Notes under the pieces: model-generated
Databases searched by the model: none
What the model saw: the letters and a program-made list of their open reading frames with translations, nothing else
What the model was told of the DNA's origin: nothing
Part shown: positions 16,631 through 25,952 of the stretch, one piece after another
Numbering within the stretch: the first letter of the stretch is position 1
How the letters are laid out: every line of letters begins with the position of its first letter
Program-made: the position numbers and the translations under genes
Assembly (NCBI GenBank): GCA_009391835.1
Contig: QWJF01000017.1
Coordinates: 1 to 33,068 of the forward strand
DNA from: Chloroflexota bacterium
GTDB taxonomy: Bacteria > Chloroflexota > Anaerolineae > Anaerolineales > UBA11579
Length of the DNA stretch: 33,068 nt
Direction: 5' to 3'

Positions 16631-17017
16631 ATGGTTCCTCCATCACGAGCGGCACGGATTGGCCGACAAATGCAAGAAGCGCTCTCTGAGTTGCTGCTTT
16701 TCGAAGTGACCGATCCGCGATTGGAAGGGGTTTATGTCACGGATGTGACTGTGGATCGCGAACTGGCCTATGCCAGCATCTACGTTTCGGCGCTGGAGGG
16801 CGTGGTGCGGGAGGCGGAAATCCTGGATGGCTTTAAGAGCGCCAGCGGCTTTTTGCGCAGCCAACTGGCGAAGCGCGTTCAGTTGCGCAGCTTCCCACAA
16901 TTGCGCTTCCATTGGGACCCAACCCCGGAGCACGCCGACAAGATTGATCGTTTGCTGGCTTCGCTGCACGACGACGATTCTTCAGATAGCCCCGAGACTC
17001 AAGAAGATAGCGAATAA
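16631..17017 (+). CDS. rbfA: 30S ribosome-binding factor RbfA
   Basis: 128 aa with a KH-like fold: RAARIGRQMQEALSELL (6-22), TDPRLEGVYVTDVTVDRELAYASIYVS and LRFHWDPTPEHADKIDRLL. It helps late 16S processing and cold adaptation of the 30S subunit. The acidic Ser/Asp-rich tail (110-128) is a common extra. It lies 27 nt after infB and one base before the DHH gene. Confidence 0.93.
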   Translation: MVPPSRAARIGRQMQEALSELLLFEVTDPRLEGVYVTDVTVDRELAYASIYVSALEGVVREAEILDGFKSASGFLRSQLAKRVQLRSFPQLRFHWDPTPEHADKIDRLLASLHDDDSSDSPETQEDSE

Positions 17018-17018
17018 A

Positions 17019-17990
17019 TTGGCACTTAACAAAGCATTAGTCGACGCGGCGCGCCAAAAAATCGCAGATGCGAAAACGATCCTGGTGGCTTCGCACGTGG
17101 GGCCAGACGGCGACGCGATCTGCAGCACGCTGGGATTGGGGCTGGCGCTGAAGGCAGCGGGTAAAGACGTGCAGATGGTGTTGAGCGATGGTCCCGGCTC
17201 CGGTTTTGAGCATCTAGCAGGGGTGGAGACGATCCAGCGCAAGGCGCAAGGCGCCTTTGACCTGGTGATCTCGGTGGACTGCGCCGATCAGGAGCGATTG
17301 GGGACCTCCATTAAGACCCAGCCGCAGGTGGATGTTAATATTGATCACCACGTGACAAACACGATGTTTGGTGCGTTAAATCTGGTGGACATCGAAGCGG
17401 TGGCGGCTTGCGCGATAGTTGCAGAGCAGCTGGAAGGGCTGGGACTGGCGTTTTCGCCCGAGGTGGTTGACGCGTTGCTAACCGGGATGCTGACCGACAC
17501 ACTGGGCTTCCGCACCTCGAACATGACGGCGCACGCGCTGCGGATCGCGGCGGATTTGCTGGAGCGAGGGGCCCACATCCAGCCGCTGTATGAGCGGGCG
17601 CTGCTGAGGCGATCGTATGCGGCGATGCGTTTCTGGGGCGCGGGGCTTTCCAAAATTACGATGGAGCCGGATGGCCTGCTCTGGACAACGCTGACCGTGG
17701 AAGATCGCAAGCAGGCAGGCTATACCTCCAGCGACGATGCCGAATTAATCAACACATTGGCAGCGACGGAAGGCGCCAAGATCACGATGCTATTTATTGA
17801 GCACCAGGATAAGCAAACCAAGGTGAGCTGGCGCAGCCGGGGTGATTACGATGTGGCGGCGATTGCCAGCAGCTTTGGCGGCGGCGGGCACAGGGCGGCT
17901 TCAGGCGCTAGCGTGGCGGGCAGCCTGGATGAGGTGCGCGCGAAAGTGTTAGCAGCAACGCATGCCGTGCTGGCGGAGGACGGCAGTTGA
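17019..17990 (+). CDS. nrnA: DHH/DHHA1 phosphoesterase, NrnA-like (nanoRNase/pAp phosphatase)
   Basis: 323 aa. DHH domain: SHVGPDGDAICSTLGL (25-40), DLVISVDCAD, the NIDHHVTN signature, and a helix with GMLTDTLGFRTSN; DHHA1 domain with SWRSRGDYDVAAIA and GGGGHRAASGA. Bifunctional NrnA enzymes degrade 2-5 nt RNA and 3'-phosphoadenosine 5'-phosphate with Mn. TTG 17019 is chosen as start because it is in frame, one base after the rbfA stop and gives the family length; a longer frame would overlap most of rbfA. The call is secure for the family, moderate for the exact activity. Confidence 0.9.
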   Translation: MALNKALVDAARQKIADAKTILVASHVGPDGDAICSTLGLGLALKAAGKDVQMVLSDGPGSGFEHLAGVETIQRKAQGAFDLVISVDCADQERLGTSIKTQPQVDVNIDHHVTNTMFGALNLVDIEAVAACAIVAEQLEGLGLAFSPEVVDALLTGMLTDTLGFRTSNMTAHALRIAADLLERGAHIQPLYERALLRRSYAAMRFWGAGLSKITMEPDGLLWTTLTVEDRKQAGYTSSDDAELINTLAATEGAKITMLFIEHQDKQTKVSWRSRGDYDVAAIASSFGGGGHRAASGASVAGSLDEVRAKVLAATHAVLAEDGS

Positions 17991-18017
17991 ACGAAGCATT
18001 ATTTGGGCATGTATAAT
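17987..18017 (+). promoter_or_regulatory. Internal promoter before truB
   Basis: TTGAAC (17987-17992, overlapping the nrnA stop) and a perfect TATAAT (18012-18017) with a 19-nt spacer, slightly long. It would give truB-ribF a separate transcript with a leader of about 75 nt. Confidence 0.5.
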
Positions 18018-18099
18018 TGGGGTTGATTTTCTTAACAGGAACTTATCGAATAAACCCAACGTAAAAAGGAGAAACATAGCAGGGGGGCGTTTTAAAGGT

Positions 18100-19002
18100 A
18101 TGAACCAAGACACCGTGATGAACAATGTATCGGGGGTGTTGGTCGTGGATAAGCCCGTGGGGCTTAGTTCGCACGACGTAGTCCAAATCGTTCGCCGCGG
18201 CACGGGTATTCGCCGCGCAGGCCATACGGGCACACTGGATCCGCGCGCTTCGGGCGTGCTGGTGGTGCTCATTGGACCGGCTGTGCGGTTGAGCGAGTTT
18301 GTATCTGCCGAGGATAAGCGCTACCAGGCGACGATCCGGATGGGCAGTTCAACGGACACTTATGATTCCGAAGGGGTGCCCAGCGGCCCGGAAGTTGAGG
18401 TGGATGTGAGCCGCGAGAAATTCGATGAAATCCTGCAAAGCTATGTGGGCGAAATCGAACAAGTGCCGCCGGCCTATTCGGCGGTCAAGGTGCAAGGCAA
18501 GAAAGCCTACGAAATGGCCCGCAGGGGCGAAGAGGTTGAGCTTGCGCCGCGCATTATTCAGGTGCACAGCCTGGAGCTGTTGGAGTGGGAGCCGCCCGAA
18601 GTGGTGGTGGATGTGCACTGCTCGTCGGGCACTTACGTGCGCTCGCTGGCCAACGATATCGGCGAGGACCTGGGGGTGGGCGCGCACCTGGTGGGATTGC
18701 GGCGCACCAAGAGCGGGCACTTCACGCTGCGTGATGCAGTCTCCATGCGGCAATTGCGTGATGATTTCGAAACCGGGGCCTGGGCCAAGAGCCTGATCCC
18801 GGCGGCGGAAGCGCTGGGCGATTGGAAGACCGTTGAAGTGAGTGAAGATGAACTTAAGACACTGGCGAACGGCAACCGCATTCCGATCCAAAAAGGGGAT
18901 ACTGGGTTGGCGCGCGCCATTAGCCTAGAGGGCGAACTGGTTGCGATCATTGAAGTTGATGGCGACGAGTGGCAGCCGCGAAAAGTTTTCTTCCAGAGCT
19001 GA
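18100..19002 (+). CDS. truB: tRNA pseudouridine(55) synthase TruB
   Basis: 300 aa. GVLVVDKPVGLSSHDVV (12-28) and RRAGHTGTLDPRASGVL, with catalytic Asp47, identify TruB; QVPPAYSAVKVQGKKAYEMAR and GTYVRSLANDIGEDLG are further family motifs; a C-terminal PUA-like domain (about 245-300) ends it. It makes pseudouridine 55 in tRNA T-loops. Starts: ATG 18100 is preferred, ATG 18118 also possible. AAAAAGGAG at 18063-18071 is a strong Shine-Dalgarno but too far from ATG 18100; the only codon at its spacing is an in-frame ATA at 18076, so the true start deserves checking. Confidence 0.93.
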   Translation: MNQDTVMNNVSGVLVVDKPVGLSSHDVVQIVRRGTGIRRAGHTGTLDPRASGVLVVLIGPAVRLSEFVSAEDKRYQATIRMGSSTDTYDSEGVPSGPEVEVDVSREKFDEILQSYVGEIEQVPPAYSAVKVQGKKAYEMARRGEEVELAPRIIQVHSLELLEWEPPEVVVDVHCSSGTYVRSLANDIGEDLGVGAHLVGLRRTKSGHFTLRDAVSMRQLRDDFETGAWAKSLIPAAEALGDWKTVEVSEDELKTLANGNRIPIQKGDTGLARAISLEGELVAIIEVDGDEWQPRKVFFQS

Positions 19003-19008
19003 GGGGGC

Positions 19009-19938
19009 ATGCAGCTCTTCGATTCGCTGCACGCAGCAAACTTTAACAATGCCTGGTTGACGATCGGCGCCTTTGATGGCGTGCATATTGGTCACCAGGC
19101 TATTCTCAAGACTCTCACTGCCGGGGCGCATGCAGAAGGCGCTCCGGCAGTTGTTTTAAGTTTCTGGCCGCATCCGGTTGAGGTGCTGCAGGGACCGCGG
19201 GGCGGTTTTTATCTCAATAGCCCCGGTGATAAGGCGGCGATGCTCGAAGCGCTGGGGGTGGACGCGATGATTACTCAGCCCTTCGATCTGGAGCTTTCGC
19301 AGACCACGTCAAAGGAATTTGTGGAGCGATTGAAGGCGCGGCTGGGCTTGCGCATGCTCTGGGTGGGGGAGGATTTTGCGCTGGGGCACAATCGCGAGGG
19401 CGACGTGCCGCGGTTGAAGGAGCTGGGGGCGACGATGGATTTCGATGTGCGAGTTGTGCCGCCGGTGAATGTAGAGGGTGAAGCGGTTTCCTCGTCGCGC
19501 ATCCGCAAACTGCTGGCGGATGGTGAAGTAAAGGTGGCGGCGCGGCTATTGGGGCGGAACTATGCCTTGAGTGGCAAGGTGGTGCGTGGGGCCGGGCGAG
19601 GGGCAAAGATGGGGATCCCAACGGCGAATTTAGAGGTGTGGCCCAAGCGGACGGCGCCGGCATCGGGCGTGTATGCCTGCATGGCGCAACTGGGCGAGCA
19701 GCGCTGGAAGGCAGTGACCAACATCGGAGTGCGGCCAACCTTTGAGGACAAGCTGGAAGCGCCGGTGGTGGAAGCGCTGCTGCTGGATTACGAGGGCGAG
19801 GATTTCTATGGGGAAGAAATCAAACTGGAATTCGCTGCGCGGCTGCGGAGCGAGCAGAAATTTGAAAGCGTGGAAGCACTGCTGACGCAGATTGAGCGGG
19901 ATAAGGGGCGGGCGCGCGATATTTTGGTGGGGAAATAA
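19009..19938 (+). CDS. ribF: Bifunctional riboflavin kinase/FAD synthetase RibF
   Basis: 309 aa. N-terminal FAD synthetase (nucleotidyltransferase) domain with [16 protein letters not shown] (21-36) and [15 protein letters not shown]-terminal flavokinase domain with [14 protein letters not shown] and the GVYACMA strand. It phosphorylates riboflavin to FMN and adenylates it to FAD. It follows truB by 6 nt with GAGGGGG just before the ATG. The operon position after truB is conserved in many bacteria. Confidence 0.95.
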   Translation: MQLFDSLHAANFNNAWLTIGAFDGVHIGHQAILKTLTAGAHAEGAPAVVLSFWPHPVEVLQGPRGGFYLNSPGDKAAMLEALGVDAMITQPFDLELSQTTSKEFVERLKARLGLRMLWVGEDFALGHNREGDVPRLKELGATMDFDVRVVPPVNVEGEAVSSSRIRKLLADGEVKVAARLLGRNYALSGKVVRGAGRGAKMGIPTANLEVWPKRTAPASGVYACMAQLGEQRWKAVTNIGVRPTFEDKLEAPVVEALLLDYEGEDFYGEEIKLEFAARLRSEQKFESVEALLTQIERDKGRARDILVGK

Positions 19939-19944
19939 TTGTTG

Positions 19945-19950
19945 TATAGT
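19945..19950 (+). promoter_or_regulatory. -10 box (TATAGT) directly before thyA
   Basis: TATAGT ends 7 nt before the thyA ATG. The intervening TAAGGGG touches the start codon, too close for a working Shine-Dalgarno, so leaderless initiation is plausible. Confidence 0.4.
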
Positions 19951-19957
19951 TAAGGGG

Positions 19958-20752
19958 ATGAGAGCGTATTTGGATTTGATGCAGACAGTGCTGGATGAGG
20001 GGGTGGAGAAAGGCGATCGCACGGGCACGGGGACAAGGTCCATCTTCGGGCACCAGATGTGCTTCGATTTATCGGCAGGCTTCCCTCTGCTGACCACCAA
20101 GAAATTACATCTCAAATCGATTGTTTACGAATTGCTGTGGTTCCTGCGCGGCGAGACGAATGTGGCCTGGCTGCAGAAGAACGGCGTGCGTATTTGGAAC
20201 GAGTGGGCGGATGAGGCCGGGGAACTGGGGCCAGTCTATGGGGCCCAATGGCGCAGCTGGCCGACGGCGGATGGGGCGGCGATTGACCAGATGAGCTGGG
20301 TGGTGGATGAAATTCAGCGCAATCCCGATTCGAGGCGCTTGATGGTGAGCGCCTGGAACGCGGCGGAGATCGAGAAGATGGCTCTACCGCCCTGCCACGT
20401 GCTCTTTCAATTTTATGTGGCGGGTGGGAAGCTCTCCTGCCAGCTTTACCAACGGTCGGCGGATGTGTTTTTGGGGCTGCCTTTCAATATTGCTTCGTAT
20501 GCGCTGCTGACCATGATGATGGCGCAGGCAACGGGGCTGAAGGCGGGCGATTTTGTGATTTCACTGGGCGATGTTCATCTGTACAGCAACCATTTTGCGC
20601 AGGCGCGCGAGCAACTGACCCGTGAGCCGCTGGCGCTGCCGAGGATGCGGTTGAATCCCGAAGTGCGATCACTGTTTGATTTTGCGTACTCGGATTTTGA
20701 ATTGCTGAATTACGAGGCCCACCCGCACATCAAAGCCCCGGTTGCCGTGTGA
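19958..20752 (+). CDS. thyA: Thymidylate synthase ThyA
   Basis: 264 aa, the usual length. [13 protein letters not shown] (19-31) binds dUMP phosphate; [10 protein letters not shown] carries the nucleophilic Cys; [19 protein letters not shown] and the HLYSNH strand are invariant regions; the C-terminal APVAV closes the active site. It converts dUMP and methylene-tetrahydrofolate to dTMP and dihydrofolate. Its stop overlaps the folA start by 4 nt, coupling the two enzymes of the same cycle. Confidence 0.97.
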   Translation: MRAYLDLMQTVLDEGVEKGDRTGTGTRSIFGHQMCFDLSAGFPLLTTKKLHLKSIVYELLWFLRGETNVAWLQKNGVRIWNEWADEAGELGPVYGAQWRSWPTADGAAIDQMSWVVDEIQRNPDSRRLMVSAWNAAEIEKMALPPCHVLFQFYVAGGKLSCQLYQRSADVFLGLPFNIASYALLTMMMAQATGLKAGDFVISLGDVHLYSNHFAQAREQLTREPLALPRMRLNPEVRSLFDFAYSDFELLNYEAHPHIKAPVAV

Positions 20753-21243
20753 TTGTTTCACTGATCGCAGCGATTGACCGGCGCGGCGGGATGGGCTGGG
20801 ACGGGGGCTTGCCCTGGCACCTGACCGACGACTTGAAGCACTTCAAGCGGCGCACGATGGGGCATCATTTGATTCTGGGGCGCAAGACCTTTGATGGCTT
20901 AGACGTGACACTGAGCGGACGGAGCTTGATCGTGCTTTCCAGAGACGCAAGTTATAAGGCGGAAGGGGCGCAGGTAGCGGGTTCGCTGGCGGAGGCGCTG
21001 GCGCTGGCCGAAGCGGCGGGAGAGGATGAGGCTTTCGTGGGGGGCGGGGCCGAGGTGTTTGCCGAGGCGCTGGCGGGGGCGGACCGGTTGTATTTAACGC
21101 GGGTGGAGGCTGAGGTGGAAGCGGATGTGTTTTTCCCGGAGCTGGATGAAAACAAGTGGGAATTGCTCGGGGAAGAGGCTTTTGTACAGGGGAGGAAGAA
21201 TGATTTTGGCTTCGCAATCCAGGTGTTGGGGCGGGCCAAATAG
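20749..21243 (+). CDS. folA: Dihydrofolate reductase FolA
   Basis: 164 aa with the FolA fold: [20 protein letters not shown] (6-25, Met20 loop), [20 protein letters not shown] with the folate-contacting acidic Asp, [10 protein letters not shown], and the GGGAEVF NADPH loop. It regenerates tetrahydrofolate after ThyA. It starts at GTG 20749 inside the thyA stop (GTGA overlap). Confidence 0.96.
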   Translation: MIVSLIAAIDRRGGMGWDGGLPWHLTDDLKHFKRRTMGHHLILGRKTFDGLDVTLSGRSLIVLSRDASYKAEGAQVAGSLAEALALAEAAGEDEAFVGGGAEVFAEALAGADRLYLTRVEAEVEADVFFPELDENKWELLGEEAFVQGRKNDFGFAIQVLGRAK

Positions 21244-21322
21244 TGTTTTCTGGGGGGCTTTGGGTGTGGTATCCTAGCGCCTGTTGTCTTGTCCCAGTGG
21301 ACCCAACAGACCGAGAAAATTC

Positions 21323-23098
21323 ATGACGACCACAATGATGCCTGCTGAGCGGGCGGCAGAGTTTAGCCTCCCTGAGCGCTATGCAACCGACCGGCGCAGC
21401 GCCGGACGCTGGGTGCTTTCGCATCTACGGCGCTATTGGGCGCTGGTGTTGATGCTGTTAATCGGGGCGGCGAGTAATGGGGGTCTGGCCGCGGTCGTGC
21501 CTGTGATAATAGGGAAGGCGTTTGACGCCATCGTGCAGGAGACGCCGCAGGTGCAGCTGCTGGTTGGCTTTGTGTGGATAGTGATCATCAGCCAGACCGT
21601 GCGCTCCGTGCTGCAATTTGGGCGCAATTTTTCGGCTGAGGCGCTGGGGCAGATCGTGGAACGCAACGTGCGCGAAGAGCTTTACATCAGTTTGCTGGGC
21701 AAGAGCATGACCTTTCACAGCCTGCAATCCGTGGGGGACACAATGGCGCGGGCGACCAACGACGTACGCGAAATGAACATGATGTTCAATCCGGGGCTGA
21801 ACCTGGTGATCGGGGCGGGGATGTTCCTGCTCTCGCCAGTGGTGGCGGCCTACGGAATCTATCCGGCGCTCATTCTGACGCCGGGATTATTTACGATCAT
21901 TTATTTCCTGATGATCTGGCAATATTTGCGCGAACTGCAGCCGATCACCACGGAGGTACGCGCTTCGTTTGGCGACCTGAACTCGCGGCTTTCGGAGGCG
22001 ATTGACGGGATCGAGACGGTGAAGGGGATGGCGCGCGAAGAAGAGGAAGTGGATCGTTTCGAGCACAACGCCCATCGTTTTCGGGATGCGTTCGTGCATC
22101 AGGGGGCGGTGGAAGCCCGCTTCCTGCCACTGCTCTTACTAGCGATTGCCAATGGAACCGGGCTGTGGCATGCACTGGTGCTGATGCAGCGGGGCATCCT
22201 GGGGCTGGGCGACGTGGTGGCCTATTTTGGGCTGATCCAGCTTTTCGGCTTTCCTGTGTTTACTTCCTTGTTTGCTTATTCACAGGTGTCGCTGGGGATG
22301 GCGAGCGCGGCGCGCATTCTGGAGCTGATCAATCGCGAAACGGATTTGGACCAGAACTCATCCGGATACAGCGGCGAGATCAAGGGCGGGATTGAATTCA
22401 AGGATGTGACCTTCCGCTATGAGGAAGGCGACCCGGCACTGAGCGATGTGAGTTTCAAGATCAAGCCGGGCCAGACCTTGGCGATCGTGGGGCAAACAGG
22501 CGTGGGGAAAACCTCGCTGGCCAAGCTGGTGAACCGGACCTACGATGTGAACGAGGGGTCGGTGTTGGTGGATGGACGAGATGTGCGCGAGTGGAATCTG
22601 GAGACGCTGCGGCGGGGCATTTCGATTATAGAGCAGGATGTGTTCCTGTTCTCGCGCAGCATCCGGGACAACATCGCGTTTGGGGCGCAGGATGCCTCGC
22701 AGGCGGATATTGAGGAAGCGGCGCGGCAGGCGCAGGCGCATGACTTCATTATGGAATTCAAGGATGGCTACGACGCGATTGTGGGCGAACGCGGGGTGAC
22801 GCTCTCGGGCGGGCAGCGCCAACGGTTGGCACTGGCGCGCGCCTTTTTGACGGATCCGCGCATCCTGGTGCTGGACGATTCGACCAGCGCGATTGACAGC
22901 GACACCGAGGACAAGATCCAGCAAGCAATCTACGCTGCTGCAAAAGGGCGTACGACGTTAATCATTACGCACCGACTTTCCCAAATCCGGTGGGCGGACC
23001 AAATCCTGGTGCTGCGCAAGGGCAAAGTGGCGGCGATTGGCAAGCACGAGGAATTGCTCAAAACATCGGAAGCATACCGGCGGATATTCAGCGAGTAG
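21323..23098 (+). CDS. ABC exporter half-transporter, subunit with degenerate Walker B
   Basis: 591 aa, type IV exporter fold: six transmembrane helices (about 40-325), then an ATPase domain (about 360-590). Walker A GQTGVGKTS, Q-loop IIEQDVFLFS, signature LSGGQRQRLALARAF, and Walker B ILVLDDSTSAID, where the catalytic Glu is replaced by Asp; H-loop ITHRLSQ. This marks the subunit whose own ATP site is degenerate in a heterodimer such as TM287/288 or BmrCD. ATG 21323 is chosen; TTG at 21284 is in frame, 8 nt after TATCCT, and could be a leaderless start. The partner gene begins 3 nt downstream. Substrate unknown (lipid or drug). Confidence 0.93.
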   Translation: MTTTMMPAERAAEFSLPERYATDRRSAGRWVLSHLRRYWALVLMLLIGAASNGGLAAVVPVIIGKAFDAIVQETPQVQLLVGFVWIVIISQTVRSVLQFGRNFSAEALGQIVERNVREELYISLLGKSMTFHSLQSVGDTMARATNDVREMNMMFNPGLNLVIGAGMFLLSPVVAAYGIYPALILTPGLFTIIYFLMIWQYLRELQPITTEVRASFGDLNSRLSEAIDGIETVKGMAREEEEVDRFEHNAHRFRDAFVHQGAVEARFLPLLLLAIANGTGLWHALVLMQRGILGLGDVVAYFGLIQLFGFPVFTSLFAYSQVSLGMASAARILELINRETDLDQNSSGYSGEIKGGIEFKDVTFRYEEGDPALSDVSFKIKPGQTLAIVGQTGVGKTSLAKLVNRTYDVNEGSVLVDGRDVREWNLETLRRGISIIEQDVFLFSRSIRDNIAFGAQDASQADIEEAARQAQAHDFIMEFKDGYDAIVGERGVTLSGGQRQRLALARAFLTDPRILVLDDSTSAIDSDTEDKIQQAIYAAAKGRTTLIITHRLSQIRWADQILVLRKGKVAAIGKHEELLKTSEAYRRIFSE

Positions 23099-23101
23099 GC
23101 A

Positions 23102-24925
23102 ATGGGATTCTTTTCGAACTTAGACGTTGAGGCGTATGACCGCCAATACAGCGACCGGGAGTTGCTGAAACGAATCATCGGCTATTTCCGGCCACACGGG
23201 CGGAGAATGGTGCAGATCGGTTTCTTCCTGTTCCTGATCTCGCTGCTGGGGGCTGCGATCCCGCTGTTTCTGAGCCGCAGCCTGGATTTAATTGGGCAAC
23301 AGATCAGCCCGGAGGTGATGCTGGCTTTTGCGGGGGGCGTGTTCCTGCTGGGCTTCCTGATATGGGTGGCGAACTGGGTGAGCCGGCGGCTGATGGCGAT
23401 GGCCATTGGGGATGTGGTGCTGGCGATCCGGTTAGACGGTTTCCGGGCGGCATCGGCGCACGACCTGTCGTTTTACGACGAATTCTCATCGGGCAAGGTG
23501 GTTTCGCGAATCACCTCGGATACGCGCGAATTCGGCAACGTGGTGCAGCTGGTGGCGGATTTGATGTCGCAACTGCTGCTGGCGGTGATCCTGGGGATTG
23601 GCATCGTGGCGGTGAACGTGCGGCTTTCTCTCTATTTGTTTGCCTTCATGCCACTGGTGTTCTTTGTGGCGCTAGGCTTTCGACGGATTGCGCGGCGGGT
23701 GACGCGGCGCGGCATGCGGGCGATGGGCAATGTGAACGCGGCGATTAAGGAAACGGTGAGTGGCATCTCTGTTGCGAAGAATTTCCGGCAGGAAGAGAGC
23801 ATCTTTGATGAATTCGACGAAGCGAATCAAAGCTCCTTCCAGGTGAACCTGCGGCGGGGTTTGGTGCTCTCGATGGTGTTCCCGACGTTGAATGCGCTAG
23901 CGGCCTTTGGCACGGGAATGCTGCTCTATGTGGGCGGGCTGGCGGCGGCGGATGCGCTGATCACGGCGGGAGCCTGGTATCTGTTCTTTGAGAGCTTGAA
24001 CCGCTTCTGGTTCCCGATGCTCAATCTCTCTGCCTTCTGGACGCAATTGCAATCGGGGCTTTCGGCGGCTGAACGCGCTTTTGCGCTGGTGGATGCCGAA
24101 TCGAAGGTGAACCAGGTGGGCGCATACCAGGTGGAGCAGCTCAAAGGCGAGATCGTTTTCAAAGATGTGGACTTCCGCTACACGGACCAGGAAACTGTAT
24201 TACGGGATTTTAATTTGCAGGTGCGAGCTGGCGAAAACGTGGCGCTGGTGGGGCACACGGGGGCGGGCAAATCCTCAATTGCTAAACTGGTGGCGCGCTT
24301 CTACGAATTCCAGGATGGGCTGATCACGGTGGATGGGCGGGATATCCGCGAGCTGGACCTGACGGATTACCGCAGGCAATTGGGCATCGTATCGCAGACC
24401 CCATTCCTTTTCTCGGCGAGCATCGCTGAAAACATCCGGTATGCCAGGCCGGAAGCCACGGACGAGGAAATTGAAACGCTGGCGCGGCGGATCGGGGACG
24501 GAAGCTGGCTAGAAACGCTGCCGCAGGGGCTGGCAACCGAGGTGGGGGAGCGCGGCGGACGGCTTTCAATGGGGCAACGCCAATTGGTCTCGTTGTTACG
24601 CGTGCTGGTGCAGCGGCCGGCGATCTTTGTGCTGGACGAGGCGACGGCCAGCATTGACCCGTTCACCGAGTGGCAGATTCAGCAGGCGCTGGGGCTGATT
24701 TTGAAGGAAGCGACCAGCATTTTGATCGCCCACCGGCTCTCGACGATCAAGGCCTCGGACCGGATTATCGTATTGGAGAATGGGCAGATAATCGAAGAGG
24801 GCGACCACGACGGACTGCTGGCCAAAGAGGGGAATTACGCCAATTTGTACAACACGTATTTCCGGCACCAGAGCCTGGCTTACGTGGAGCAGGCGCGCGA
24901 ACTGGCGGGCAAGGCGGGGGGATGA
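23102..24925 (+). CDS. ABC exporter half-transporter, catalytic subunit
   Basis: 607 aa with the same architecture as its neighbour. Walker A GHTGAGKSS, Q-loop IVSQTPFLFS, Walker B IFVLDEATASID with the catalytic Glu present, H-loop IAHRLST, but the signature reads LSMGQRQ instead of LSGGQ. Together with the upstream subunit (LSGGQ, Asp in Walker B) this gives one full and one degenerate ATP site, the known asymmetric exporter pattern. The start ATG is 3 nt after the previous stop. The stop is followed at once by a heptamer repeat tract, with no intrinsic terminator. Confidence 0.94.
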   Translation: MGFFSNLDVEAYDRQYSDRELLKRIIGYFRPHGRRMVQIGFFLFLISLLGAAIPLFLSRSLDLIGQQISPEVMLAFAGGVFLLGFLIWVANWVSRRLMAMAIGDVVLAIRLDGFRAASAHDLSFYDEFSSGKVVSRITSDTREFGNVVQLVADLMSQLLLAVILGIGIVAVNVRLSLYLFAFMPLVFFVALGFRRIARRVTRRGMRAMGNVNAAIKETVSGISVAKNFRQEESIFDEFDEANQSSFQVNLRRGLVLSMVFPTLNALAAFGTGMLLYVGGLAAADALITAGAWYLFFESLNRFWFPMLNLSAFWTQLQSGLSAAERAFALVDAESKVNQVGAYQVEQLKGEIVFKDVDFRYTDQETVLRDFNLQVRAGENVALVGHTGAGKSSIAKLVARFYEFQDGLITVDGRDIRELDLTDYRRQLGIVSQTPFLFSASIAENIRYARPEATDEEIETLARRIGDGSWLETLPQGLATEVGERGGRLSMGQRQLVSLLRVLVQRPAIFVLDEATASIDPFTEWQIQQALGLILKEATSILIAHRLSTIKASDRIIVLENGQIIEEGDHDGLLAKEGNYANLYNTYFRHQSLAYVEQARELAGKAGG

Positions 24926-24932
24926 GGGGGAT

Positions 24933-25037
24933 GGAGATTAGAGATAGGGACTAGACACTAGAGGCTGGAGATAGGGGCTGGAGACCAGAGACTTGGGATT
25001 AGAGACTAGAGATTCGAAACGAGAGATTTGGGCATTG
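24933..25037. repeat. Degenerate heptanucleotide repeat tract, locus 2 (longest)
   Basis: About 105 bp can be cut into 15 near-copies of a 7-mer such as GAGATTA, GAGATAG, AGACTAG, AGACCAG, AGATTCG, with consensus near AGAYTAG. It begins 7 nt after the ABC gene stop and ends just before the lipoprotein gene. It shares GGAGATTAGAGA and GATTAGAGACTAG exactly with the tract at 3151-3187. Heptameric STRR repeats in filamentous cyanobacteria are the nearest known analogue in form. Confidence 0.8.
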
Positions 25038-25068
25038 GTAGATGAGGCTCGGTAAATGGGATCAGGCC

Positions 25069-25911
25069 ATGAAGATACGGTGGGCGCTGGCCGGCTTGCT
25101 GTTCGTGCTGCTCGCCGGTTGCGGAGGCGGGGCCGCTTTGACGACGAGCACGCTAGGCCCATCCGCGACGACAGCCACGCCTGGACCTTCGCCAACACCC
25201 AGCGCGACGCCCGTGACCGTGGATGAGGATCGCAGCGGCTGTGTGATCACTGCACCTCCGGCTGAACTGGGGCTAGATGCCTTCTATGAAAAATATTGCG
25301 ATGCGAACGGCATCGCGGTGATCGCTTCCGGCGAGGTGGGCGATGAGGCGGTGCGGCAGGCTTACTATCTCACGCTGAATTTCTTTGCCTCGATCCCGGA
25401 GATACGCGCCACGATGAGCGAGCGGGGGGCAATGCTCTCCATTTATGGGCGCAACCAAACGGTGCGGGATGTGCCGGAGACGTACACGTTTTCGTTGAGG
25501 AACAATCCGAATGTTGCTGGGTTGGGCGGCTCGCTGAGCCAGCCGGTGACCGTGACGAAGGAACTGGACTTAAACGGCGCATGGCGACCCTGCAACAGTG
25601 TGACGATCCATGAACTGGGGCACGCCATCCGGGATATCGCGCTGCTGACCACGGTGCGCGGTTTTCTTTCGGAGAGCAACACCATCTTCGGGCAGGCGGT
25701 GCAGGAAGACTTGTGGGCGGGGGCTTATGCGCGAACCAACGCGGATGAATATTGGGCGGAGGGTGTTTCGGCCTACTTTGGGGCGTATGTGGACCCTTAT
25801 GGGACGCGCTATGTGCGCGACCGGGAGAGCCTGGCGGAATACGATCCGCGGCTCTTTGAATTTATTGAGACAATCTGGAAGGGGTTTGCCTGGACAGCGA
25901 CGTGTGGGTGA
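25069..25911 (+). CDS. Lipoprotein with HELGH zinc-metallopeptidase motif
   Basis: 280 aa from ATG 25069. Lipoprotein signal at 1-18 (LLFVLLAGC lipobox, Cys18), a Thr/Pro/Ser linker (about 22-48), then a globular domain with HELGHAI (181-187) as the zinc site and NADEYWAEGVSAYF (224-237), whose Glu fits the third ligand of a gluzincin. Four Cys in the mature domain (about 58, 77, 175, 279) may form disulfides outside the cell. The peptidase family is not recognised with certainty; some homologues with this pattern are uncharacterised. A longer start at ATG 25042 would add a charged leader and spoil the signal peptide. The gene follows a heptamer tract and stands alone, before nhaA. Confidence 0.75.
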   Translation: MKIRWALAGLLFVLLAGCGGGAALTTSTLGPSATTATPGPSPTPSATPVTVDEDRSGCVITAPPAELGLDAFYEKYCDANGIAVIASGEVGDEAVRQAYYLTLNFFASIPEIRATMSERGAMLSIYGRNQTVRDVPETYTFSLRNNPNVAGLGGSLSQPVTVTKELDLNGAWRPCNSVTIHELGHAIRDIALLTTVRGFLSESNTIFGQAVQEDLWAGAYARTNADEYWAEGVSAYFGAYVDPYGTRYVRDRESLAEYDPRLFEFIETIWKGFAWTATCG

Positions 25912-25952
25912 CCAGGTGTCTGATTGATTAGTAGAAGATGCACAAGAGTTTG

